A stretch of 9,589 bases of DNA from Pseudomonadota bacterium (lineage in GTDB: Bacteria; Pseudomonadota; Alphaproteobacteria; Rhizobiales; Rhizobiaceae), in assembly GCA_023428515.1 (NCBI GenBank), contig JAEYXI010000660.1, positions 1-9,589 on the forward strand, in the 5' to 3' direction. The notes under the pieces were generated by a model. It saw only the letters and a program-made list of their open reading frames with translations, ran no database searches and had not been told where the DNA came from. The position numbers and the translations under genes are program-made. Below, piece by piece: positions 1 to 5,494 of this stretch (position 1 is the stretch's first letter; every line of letters begins with the position of its first letter).

Positions 1-515
1 TGTCGGGAGCGGGGCTCCTCGCCGTGGCGTTCGCCGGCGCCCTGTCCTCGGTGCGGCTGACGCCGATGGTGGTGGCGCTGGTCCCCGAGCTGCGCGGGTC
101 AAGGACGCGGAAGCTCACGCTCTATCTGCTCGCGCATTTCATCGCCGTCACCTCCTGGGTGATCGCGATGGAGACGGTGCGCAACGTGCCGCGCGACCTC
201 AGGACAAGCTATTATTTCGGGCTCGGGTCGATCCTTGTCCTCGTCAACATGGTCGTCGTGGCGACCGTCTATGTGGTTGCGGGCGCGCTTCCGCCTGTCG
301 TCGCCGCTGGGCTGTTCCTGCTGACGCCGATGTACTTTTTGACGTCGCTCTGGGGTTCGGCCCGTGAACGCGCAACCCATATCGCTATGGTCCTGGGCCT
401 CGTGCTTGGACCGCTCATTCATCTGGTCGTCCCGGCTTTCGACCTGCTGGGCGCCGGCCTGATCGGCGGCGGGCTCGCCTATGCCGTGCACCTGATCAAG
501 GGCCGCGCCGCATGA
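1..515 (+). CDS. azlC: AzlC family branched-chain amino acid exporter subunit, 5'-truncated by the window edge
   Basis: This is the large membrane subunit of an AzlCD-type exporter, which moves branched-chain amino acids or their analogues out of the cytoplasm. The reading frame is open from base 3 to the TGA at 513-515, giving 170 residues. AzlC proteins are usually about 230-250 residues, so the N-terminal 65-75 residues lie upstream of the window. The visible part is strongly hydrophobic with several membrane spans. It carries the family-like stretch AFAGALSSVRLTPMVVAL near its start and a small-residue-rich last helix (LLGAGLIGGGLAYAVHL) before a basic end (IKGRAA). A GTG at 24 could be mistaken for a start, but the frame continues upstream without a break. 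It overlaps azlD in an ATGA junction (512-515), the usual sign of translational coupling of the two subunits. The family call is firm; the substrate is inferred from family knowledge. Confidence 0.85.
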   Translation, partial: SGAGLLAVAFAGALSSVRLTPMVVALVPELRGSRTRKLTLYLLAHFIAVTSWVIAMETVRNVPRDLRTSYYFGLGSILVLVNMVVVATVYVVAGALPPVVAAGLFLLTPMYFLTSLWGSARERATHIAMVLGLVLGPLIHLVVPAFDLLGAGLIGGGLAYAVHLIKGRAA

Positions 516-862
516 CGCTCGGCTCGATCGACGCCTGGTGGTGGCCCTACCTCTTCATCCTGCTTGGCGGATGGGCGGTGACCTATCCATGGCGGGCGCT
601 CGGCGTCTATCTTGGCGGGCGCATCCGCGAGGATGCCGAAATCCTCGTGCTGGTGCGCGCCATCGCCACAGCGCTGGTCGCTGCCGTCATCGGCAACCTC
701 ATCTGCTTTCCAGCTGGACCCGCGGCCGAGACGACGCTCACGCTTCGTCTGCTTTCGGCCGCTGTCGGCTTCGCAGCCTACTTCTTCGTCGGCCGGAAGG
801 TGTTGCTCGGCATCGTCGTTGCCGAGGCGATCTTCGGGACCGGCTTCTACCTCGGCTACTAG
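512..862 (+). CDS. azlD: AzlD family branched-chain amino acid transport subunit
   Basis: This is the small membrane partner of AzlC, 116 residues and close to the usual 100-115. The protein is nearly all hydrophobic, with about three or four spans: residues 9-24 (WWWPYLFILLGGWAVT), a middle pair around 49-66 and 78-92, and a C-terminal helix ending GTGFYLGY. The TYPWRALGVYLG stretch just after the first span matches the conserved T-x-x-x-R region of AzlD proteins. Its ATG overlaps the azlC stop (ATGA), so no separate ribosome binding site is needed. Its TAG stop (860-862) lies inside a CTAG that also encodes, on the other strand, the stop of the HIT gene, so the two genes meet tail to tail with no spacer and no visible terminator. 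The two-gene pair supports the assignment. Confidence 0.85.
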   Translation: MTLGSIDAWWWPYLFILLGGWAVTYPWRALGVYLGGRIREDAEILVLVRAIATALVAAVIGNLICFPAGPAAETTLTLRLLSAAVGFAAYFFVGRKVLLGIVVAEAIFGTGFYLGY

Positions 863-1281
863 CCGAGCGCCGTGCGGATCTTCTCGGCATTGGCGGCCAG
901 GATTTCCGGCTTCTCCATCTGTCCGGTATGGGGCTTCAGCGCCACGCCCTCGAAACGGGGGATGACGTGGAAATGCAGGTGGAACACGACCTGGCCGCCG
1001 GCCGGCTCGTTGAACTGCTGCACGGTCACCCCGTCGGCAGAAAAGGCCTTCACCGCCGCGCGGGAAACTTTCTGCACGGAGGCGATGAGAGACGCGAGGC
1101 TTTTCGGATCCGCGTCGAGAATGTTGCGCGACGGCTGCTTCGGGATCACCAGGCAATGACCGTCGCCGCGCGGCATGATGTCCATGAAGGCGAAAGTGTC
1201 GGCATCCTCGTAGATTTTGTGCGACGGCAGCTCGCCGCGCAGGATTTTTGCGAAGATGTTGGTGTCGTCGTAGCTCATCAT
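859..1281 (-). CDS. HIT family nucleotide-binding hydrolase
   Basis: This is a cytoplasmic histidine-triad hydrolase of the HinT/Fhit superfamily, which splits nucleoside phosphoramidates or dinucleoside polyphosphates. It has 140 residues, typical for the family. The signature HLHFHVI lies at residues 101-107, with the middle His103 the expected nucleophile. The N-terminal half has the family patterns NIFAKILRGELPSHKIYED (8-26) and FMDIMPRGDGHCLVIPK (32-48), and NEPAGGQVVFHLHFH holds the nucleotide loop. Two ATG codons begin the frame (1281 and 1278). A GAGAGG lies 3 nt from the first and 6 nt from the second, so the second may be the true start (139 residues). A candidate promoter lies upstream at 1306-1334. 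The exact substrate cannot be told from sequence. Confidence 0.92.
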   Translation of the reverse strand: MMSYDDTNIFAKILRGELPSHKIYEDADTFAFMDIMPRGDGHCLVIPKQPSRNILDADPKSLASLIASVQKVSRAAVKAFSADGVTVQQFNEPAGGQVVFHLHFHVIPRFEGVALKPHTGQMEKPEILAANAEKIRTALG

Positions 1282-1305
1282 CGGCCTCTCAGCATTGCGG
1301 GTGCC

Positions 1306-1334
1306 ATAATGGTTCGGCGAATCGTCTGGTCAAT
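1306..1334 (-). promoter_or_regulatory. Candidate sigma-70 promoter for the HIT gene
   Basis: On the minus strand ATTGAC (1334-1329), a 17-nt spacer and CATTAT (1311-1306) match the alphaproteobacterial consensus CTTGAC-N17-CTATAT at 5/6 and 4/6. Transcription would begin near 1299, about 18-20 nt before the HIT start codons. It sits in the 67-bp divergent gap shared with the SMR gene. I could not find an equally good promoter on the plus strand for the SMR gene; CATAAT at 1305-1310 lacks a matching -35. Confidence 0.45.
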
Positions 1335-1348
1335 GGGGCAGGGCGCAC

Positions 1349-1684
1349 ATGCTTCTCAACTACGTCTATCTCATAGTGGCGGTCATGTTCGAGGTCGTCG
1401 CCACCACGGCGCTGAAGCAGACCGAGGGTTTTACGCGGTTGCTGCCGTCGCTTGTGTCGATCGGCGGCTATGCGCTCGCCTTCTACTTCCTGTCGCTGCC
1501 GCTCAGAACCATGCCGGTCGGCGTCGTCTACGCCATCTGGTGCGGGGCGGGCATCATCTTCATCACCGCGATCGGCTGGGTCTGGTTTCGCGAGGCGCTG
1601 GATCTGCCGGCATTGGCCGGCATGGGGCTTATCATGGCCGGCGTGATCGTCATCAATCTCTGGTCGAAGACGATCGTTCACTGA
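1349..1684 (+). CDS. EmrE/Qac-type small multidrug resistance (SMR) efflux protein
   Basis: This is a four-helix inner-membrane antiporter that exchanges protons for lipophilic cations such as quaternary ammonium compounds. It has 111 residues, the normal SMR length. It aligns with EmrE from memory almost throughout with an offset of one: the proton/substrate-binding glutamate is Glu15 (EVVATTALK), and the binding-site aromatics are Tyr5, Tyr61 and Trp64 in YAIWCGAG. The TEGFTRLLPS loop, the REALDLPALAGM segment and the terminal His are also kept. The T-x-A-L-K pattern after Glu15 favours the Qac branch over the guanidinium exporters (Gdx). Only one SMR gene is present. Its few charges (K23, R30, R81 on one side; R53, K107 on the other) are nearly balanced, which fits a dual-topology homodimer. 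A purine-rich GGGGCAGGG (1335-1343) serves as a likely ribosome binding site. Its last 32 bases overlap the convergent FemAB-like gene. Confidence 0.93.
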   Translation: MLLNYVYLIVAVMFEVVATTALKQTEGFTRLLPSLVSIGGYALAFYFLSLPLRTMPVGVVYAIWCGAGIIFITAIGWVWFREALDLPALAGMGLIMAGVIVINLWSKTIVH

Positions 1685-2915
1685 CCTGCAATTCGGGTTG
1701 CTGGAGCTCGCCCCGGCGAAAAGGGCCGTGCTCCTCGAGATATTCGCCCATGCGCTCGACCTCGCGGCGTTCCCGCTTCAGATAGTCGGCAACCGCCTGC
1801 CGAAGGCCGGGGTGGGCGATGAAATGCGCGGAATGCGTCGTCACCGGCCGGTAGCCGCGCGCCAGCTTGTGCTCGCCCTGCGCGCCGGCCTCCACCACCT
1901 TCAGCTTCTTCTCGATCGCGAAGTCGATCGCTTGATGGTAGCAGACCTCGAAATGTAAATAGGGGTGGTCCTCGATGCAGCCCCAATTGCGGCCAAAGAG
2001 CGTGTCCGACCCGATGAAATTGATCGCGCCGGCGATGTAGCGGCCGTCGCGCTTGGCCATCACCAGCAGCACGTCGTCAGCCATGCGCTCGCCGACCAGC
2101 GAGAAGAATTTGCGGTTGAGATAGGGCCGGCCCCATTTGCGTCCGCCGGTGTCCATGTAGAAGGCGAAGAAGTCGTCCCACACGGCTTCGGTCAGGTCGC
2201 TGCCGGTCAGCCAGTCGATCGTGATGCCCTGGGAAAGTGCCTCGCGTCGCTCCTTCTTCAGCGCCTTGCGCTTGCGCGAGGCGAGCGTGGCGAGGAAGTC
2301 GTCATAGGTCGAATAACCCTCGTTGAAGAAATGGAACTGCTGATCGGTGCGAGCGAGGAAGCCGGCGCTTTCAAGCGCCGCCATGTCGGCGTCTTGGGCG
2401 AAGGTGACATGTGCCGACGATACGCCGACAGTTTCCGCGACCTGCTTCAGGCCTTGCGCGAGCGCGGCCTTTACCGCCCCGGCATCCGCATTACGATTGA
2501 CCAGAAGGCGAGGGCCGGTCGCCGGGGTGAACGGCACTGATGCCTGGAGCTTCGGGTAATAGCTGCCCCCGGCCCGCTCGAAGGCGTCAGCCCAGCCATG
2601 GTCGAAGACATATTCACCCTGGCTGTGAGACTTGGCGAAGCACGGGACGACGCCGAGAAAAGCACCATCGGCATCCTCCAACCTCAGGTGATGCCCTTGC
2701 CAGCCGGTCTTGCGTGCAACGCAGCCGGATTCCTCAAGAATTTGAAGAAAATCGAACGAAATAAAAGGGTTGTACGGCGTCTTGCAATCGTCGCGCGAGG
2801 CGCCTGAGAGCTGCTGCCATTCGGCTTTCGTGAAGGTACCGATATCCGGCACGACGCGTATCGACAGCCCACCGCCCTGGGCAGACCCGTTCACGCTTTC
2901 CCGTTCGCTCGCCAT
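1653..2915 (-). CDS. FemAB-like / COG3146 (DUF482) predicted N-acyltransferase
   Basis: This is a cytoplasmic protein of the DUF482 family, annotated in databases as 'peptidoglycan biosynthesis/recognition' or GNAT-like predicted N-acyltransferase. The real reaction is not established. It has 420 residues. Hallmarks I recognise are YNPFISFDFL (48-57), YYPKLQASVPFTPATGPRLL (119-138), the basic helix LASRKRKALKKERR (211-224), FGRNWGCIEDHPYLHFEVCY (307-326), and VEAGAQGEHKLARGY (341-355) in the C-terminal acetyltransferase-like fold. The last 15 or so residues are a polar tail encoded partly in the overlap with the SMR gene. Residues 1-17 are unconserved-looking and the ATG at 2915 has no good ribosome binding site. 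A GTG at 2894 (residue 8), preceded by GGGA, is an alternative. It is last in a leftward run after RidA and a phosphodiesterase, but a hairpin and possible promoter precede it. Confidence 0.85.
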   Translation of the reverse strand: MASERESVNGSAQGGGLSIRVVPDIGTFTKAEWQQLSGASRDDCKTPYNPFISFDFLQILEESGCVARKTGWQGHHLRLEDADGAFLGVVPCFAKSHSQGEYVFDHGWADAFERAGGSYYPKLQASVPFTPATGPRLLVNRNADAGAVKAALAQGLKQVAETVGVSSAHVTFAQDADMAALESAGFLARTDQQFHFFNEGYSTYDDFLATLASRKRKALKKERREALSQGITIDWLTGSDLTEAVWDDFFAFYMDTGGRKWGRPYLNRKFFSLVGERMADDVLLVMAKRDGRYIAGAINFIGSDTLFGRNWGCIEDHPYLHFEVCYHQAIDFAIEKKLKVVEAGAQGEHKLARGYRPVTTHSAHFIAHPGLRQAVADYLKRERREVERMGEYLEEHGPFRRGELQQPELQVSERSSSTRD

Positions 2916-2924
2916 TGCACGCTT

Positions 2925-2953
2925 AATTTATGTTGCCCTGCAGCATAAGCAAG
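2925..2953 (-). promoter_or_regulatory. Possible promoter for the FemAB-like gene
   Basis: On the minus strand CTTGCT (2953-2948), 17 nt and TAAATT (2930-2925) resemble a sigma-70 promoter. Transcription would begin near 2918, only about 3 nt before the annotated ATG. This implies either a leaderless message or use of the in-frame GTG at 2894. The small AT-rich patch in otherwise GC-rich DNA is what draws attention. Confidence 0.35.
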
Positions 2954-2962
2954 CGGCAGACC

Positions 2963-2981
2963 GTCAGCTTCCCAAGCTGAC
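2963..2981 (-). terminator. Intercistronic hairpin after the phosphodiesterase gene
   Basis: GTCAGCTT and AAGCTGAC form a perfect 8-bp stem around a 3-nt loop. It begins five bases after the phosphodiesterase stop codon on the minus strand. No T-run follows, so it may be a weak terminator or an mRNA 3'-end stabiliser rather than a full intrinsic terminator. It separates the RidA-phosphodiesterase pair from the FemAB-like gene. Confidence 0.45.
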
Positions 2982-2986
2982 CGCGT

Positions 2987-3712
2987 CTATGCCTTCAGCT
3001 TGTCCGGATCGAACCCCTCGAAAGTCATCTGGTCGGCATATCTGAAGGTGAGGTCGACCGCCGGCTTATCGCGGATCGTCCAGGTGACGACAGGCATCTT
3101 AAGACTGTCGCGGACGAAGCTGACGAAGGGGTTAGGCAGGTCGCCCGCCGCATAGGAGGTGAAGTCGAGGCCGTGCGCCAGCATGGAGAAATGCGCCTCG
3201 ATCAGCTGGTTCTCGCGGCCGTAGGCGGTGAGGCCGGCTGGGATGTCGGGCATGTATTTCTTGAAATCGCGGATCAGCCAGTGGTCGAAGGACATGATCG
3301 CGACCTTGCCCTTGTAGTCCTTCAGTGCCGCGCCGACCGCCTCGACCAGCCCATCGTCGTGGCCGGCAAACCCCTTGAGCTCGATCACCAGCGGGACCTT
3401 GCCGCGCACGAGGTCGAGCAGTTCGCTCAAGCGCGGAACATGGTCCTTCGTGCCGCCGACCTTGAGCGTCTGCAATTCTCTTGCCGTGCGCTGCCAGACA
3501 AAGCCGTCCGCGCCGGTCAGCCGCGTCAGGTCGCCGTCGTGGATGACCATAGGCACGCGATCGGAGGAGAGATGCACGTCGCATTCGATGGCGAAATTCT
3601 TGTCCGCCGCGCGCCGGAAGGCCGAGAGCGTATTCTCCCAGACCTTGTTGTTCATGTCGTGCAGGCCGCGATGCGCGATCGGCCGTTTGGTGAGCCAGGC
3701 AATCTTCTTCAT
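2987..3712 (-). CDS. Glycerophosphodiester phosphodiesterase, cytoplasmic UgpQ-like
   Basis: This enzyme hydrolyses glycerophosphodiesters (deacylated phospholipid head groups) to glycerol-3-phosphate and an alcohol. It has 241 residues, matching the compact bacterial UgpQ type, with no signal peptide, so it is probably cytoplasmic. The TIM-barrel GDPD signatures are in order: AHRG with His14 and Arg15, WENT with Glu27, the metal site IECDVH (Glu43, Asp45), the catalytic VIHDGDLTRLT with His58, LVIELKG with Glu111 and Lys113, and VVTWTIRD near the C terminus. The gene starts 6 nt after the RidA stop, so the two are probably translated from one message; the ribosome binding site is weak. Natural substrate is not predictable. 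In phosphate- and membrane-remodelling alphaproteobacteria such enzymes recycle lipid head groups, but no Pho box is visible here. Confidence 0.93.
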   Translation of the reverse strand: MKKIAWLTKRPIAHRGLHDMNNKVWENTLSAFRRAADKNFAIECDVHLSSDRVPMVIHDGDLTRLTGADGFVWQRTARELQTLKVGGTKDHVPRLSELLDLVRGKVPLVIELKGFAGHDDGLVEAVGAALKDYKGKVAIMSFDHWLIRDFKKYMPDIPAGLTAYGRENQLIEAHFSMLAHGLDFTSYAAGDLPNPFVSFVRDSLKMPVVTWTIRDKPAVDLTFRYADQMTFEGFDPDKLKA

Positions 3713-3718
3713 GGAAGC

Positions 3719-4183
3719 TCAGGCGATCTCGATGATGGCTTCGACCTCGACGGCGGCGTTGAGCGGCAGTGCGGCCGTGCCGACCGCGGAGCGTGCATGC
3801 TTGCCGCGCTCGCCGAGTGCGGCGGCCAGAAAGTCGGATGCGCCGTTGGCGACGAGGTGCTGTTCGATGAAATCCGGTGTCGAAGCGACGAAAACGGTGA
3901 TTTTCACCACGCGGGCAATCTCCTCGAGGTCGCCGAGCGCCGCCTTGGCCTGGGCCAGCACGTTGATCGCGCAGAGCTTTGCCGCCTCCGCCCCGGCCGC
4001 CGTGTCGAGGTCGCGGCCAAGCAGGCCGGTCGCCTGCAGCTTACCGTCCTTCAGCGGAAGCTGGCCGGCCGTGAAGAGGATATTGCCGCTCCTGGCATAG
4101 GGCACGTAGTTCGCCGCGGGCGCCGCCGCGGCGGGCAAGGTCACGCCCAGATCACTTAGCCGCTTTTCGATTGTCTCACCCAT
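3719..4183 (-). CDS. RidA family protein (YjgF/YER057c/UK114), long subfamily
   Basis: Classical RidA is a roughly 128-residue enzyme that hydrolyses reactive enamine/imine intermediates released by PLP enzymes. This member has 154 residues. The extra length is N-terminal (residues 1-25, including the alanine/proline-rich LPAAAAPAANY) plus an insertion in the middle. The C-terminal active-site pattern is kept: Arg131 in HARSAVGTAALP, and Glu146 in VEVEAIIEIA, 15 residues on, the spacing of Arg105 and Glu120 in E. coli RidA. The start at 4183 is supported by AGGGA about 6 nt upstream. It is the first gene of a leftward run with the phosphodiesterase 6 nt away. Because non-archetypal RidA subfamilies often lack deaminase activity, the arginine favours but does not prove the reaction. 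Confidence 0.9.
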   Translation of the reverse strand: MGETIEKRLSDLGVTLPAAAAPAANYVPYARSGNILFTAGQLPLKDGKLQATGLLGRDLDTAAGAEAAKLCAINVLAQAKAALGDLEEIARVVKITVFVASTPDFIEQHLVANGASDFLAAALGERGKHARSAVGTAALPLNAAVEVEAIIEIA

Positions 4184-4312
4184 CGTCTTTCCCTATCTCT
4201 GTGCTAGACCTGATTGGCGGCGAAACTGCTATTTTTGCCTCGCTTCCGCCACGACTTTTTTTAAGGTGGGGCAACTTGACAGCGGCTGACGCCGCGCTGG
4301 CTGGAGTTCTTC
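4184..4312. other. Divergent intergenic region between RidA gene and eipB
   Basis: This 129-bp gap must hold promoters for both the leftward RidA run and the rightward eipB operon. It contains a T-rich patch (ATTTTTG at 4231-4237) and a run of seven T at 4256-4262. A perfect CTTGAC lies at 4275-4280 on the plus strand, but no acceptable -10 follows at 17 nt. TGGAG at 4302-4306 is the eipB ribosome binding site, 6 nt before the ATG. I could not assign either promoter with confidence. Confidence 0.5.
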
Positions 4313-5149
4313 ATGCGCGTATTGCGCCTAGCATGCCTCACCGCCGTCTTTTCGCCGGTCCTTGCCTCCAGTGCCGGCATTGCCGCCCCGATGCCGCTGG
4401 TTCAGCATCGCGCCGTGTACGACCTCAATCTTTCCGACGCGTCGGGCAATTCGGGCATCACCGGCATATCGGGACGCATGGTCTACGAGATCAGGGGCTC
4501 GGCCTGCGAGGGCTATACGGTGCGCTTCCGCTACGTCACGCAATCGCAGACGCGCGAAGCCTCGCAGATCACCGACCAGCAGACGACGACCTTCGAGGAT
4601 GCGGACGGCAAGTCGTTCAGCTTCGCCACCAAATCCTACACCGACCAGAATCTCGACAAGGAGTTGCGCGGCAACGCCACGCGCGAACCCGAGGGAGTGA
4701 AGATCGAGATCGACAAGCCGGAGCCGAAAAGCTTCGAACTGCAGCCGACACAGTTCCCGACCCAGCATCTCGTCGACCTGATCCACCGCGCCAAGGAAGG
4801 CGAGACCTTCTACGAGACCAGCATCTATGACGGCTCCGAGGATGCCGACAAGGCGATGACCACCACCGTCATCGTCGGCAAACAGGGGACCACCACCAAC
4901 AACGATCCGGAGCGCAAGGCGCTCGACAAGCTAGGCGCCGAAAAATTCTGGCCGGTCGACATCGCCTATTTCGACGAGACGTCGGAAGAGGGCGGCGAGG
5001 ACACGCCGGAATACCGCATCAGCTTCAAGCTCTACGAGAACGGGCTGACGCGCGATCTCCAGATGGACTATGGCGACTTCGTCATCCGTGGCCGGCTCGT
5101 CGACCTCGCTGTGTTCGAGCCGGACGACAAGTCGACCTGCGATCGCTGA
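4313..5149 (+). CDS. eipB: EipB family envelope integrity protein (DUF1849)
   Basis: This is a periplasmic protein of the DUF1849 family. The Brucella member EipB forms a spiral beta-barrel and is needed for cell-envelope integrity. The protein has 278 residues, close to the known length. A signal peptide is clear: basic start MRVLR, hydrophobic core LACLTAVFSPVLASS, likely cut near residues 24-25 (GIAA/PMP). The mature part begins HRAVYDLNL, with family-like YEIRGSACEGY (58-68), QTTTFEDADGKSF (90-102), QFPTQHLVDLI (147-157), LGAEKFWPVDIAYFD (207-221) and YRISFKLYENGLTRDLQMDYGDF (234 onwards). The mature protein has just two cysteines, Cys65 and Cys276, matching the conserved disulfide described for Brucella EipB. 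TGGAG lies 6 nt before the ATG. The stop is a few bases before the DUF4031 gene, so it probably leads a three-gene operon. Confidence 0.9.
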   Translation: MRVLRLACLTAVFSPVLASSAGIAAPMPLVQHRAVYDLNLSDASGNSGITGISGRMVYEIRGSACEGYTVRFRYVTQSQTREASQITDQQTTTFEDADGKSFSFATKSYTDQNLDKELRGNATREPEGVKIEIDKPEPKSFELQPTQFPTQHLVDLIHRAKEGETFYETSIYDGSEDADKAMTTTVIVGKQGTTTNNDPERKALDKLGAEKFWPVDIAYFDETSEEGGEDTPEYRISFKLYENGLTRDLQMDYGDFVIRGRLVDLAVFEPDDKSTCDR

Positions 5150-5152
5150 GAC

Positions 5153-5494
5153 GTGGCCCGCATGGCGGTCTACGTGGATCAACCGATCTGGCGCTGGGCC
5201 GGGCACAAATGGTGCCACATGCTGGCCGACAGCGAAGAGGAACTTCACCGCTTCGCCGCCAGCATCGGGGTCCACCAACTGCTTTACCAGGGGCCGCCCA
5301 AAACCTCCGCTCCGCACTACGATCTCACCGGCCTCGAGCGCGCCCGCGCCTTGAAGCTTGGCGCCATCGCCTGCACGCGCGAGGAGATCGTCGCGGTGTT
5401 CCGGAGGGTGAAGGTGCGCAACGGGAAGGTGCACAGGCCGAGGCGAGCGGCCGCTGCGCAAGTCAGGACAACCACTGCCAGGGAGACTGCTTGA
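5153..5494 (+). CDS. DUF4031 family small protein
   Basis: This is a small cytoplasmic protein of unknown function in the DUF4031 family. Family features are the start MAVYVDQP, WCHMLADSEEELHRFA in the first third, IGV followed by HYDL, and the RARALKLGAIACT segment. A basic, low-complexity tail (RRAAAAQVRTTTARETA) follows residue 96. The longest frame starts at GTG 5153 (113 residues). ATG 5162 (110 residues) is more likely because family members typically begin M-x-V-Y-V-D. The gene lies 3-12 nt after eipB, and its TGA stop overlaps the TTG start of the next gene. The tight packing says it is co-expressed with eipB and the acyltransferase. No catalytic motif can be assigned; the conserved His/Asp/Cys residues (CHM, HYD) leave a metal or nucleotide role open. 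Confidence 0.85.
   Translation: MARMAVYVDQPIWRWAGHKWCHMLADSEEELHRFAASIGVHQLLYQGPPKTSAPHYDLTGLERARALKLGAIACTREEIVAVFRRVKVRNGKVHRPRRAAAAQVRTTTARETA

Noticed and set aside
538..1785. Long plus-strand open frame of 415 codons across azlD, the HIT gene and the SMR gene
   Set aside because: It lies in other frames of three recognised genes, its product is rich in Arg/His with no family features, and long shadow frames are expected in GC-rich DNA.
4256..4262. Run of seven T as part of an intrinsic terminator
   Set aside because: No stable GC-rich stem lies directly upstream, and the region is a divergent promoter gap where no transcript should end.
4275..4304. CTTGAC as the -35 of an eipB promoter
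   Set aside because: The -35 is perfect, but the hexamer 17 nt on (TGGCTG) does not resemble a -10, and the implied start would leave almost no leader before the ATG despite a good ribosome binding site.
5209..5490. N-terminal extension of the acyltransferase back to base 5209
   Set aside because: It overlaps the DUF4031 gene in another frame and is Arg/Pro/His-rich; the TTG at 5491 has a good ribosome binding site and a stop/start overlap.
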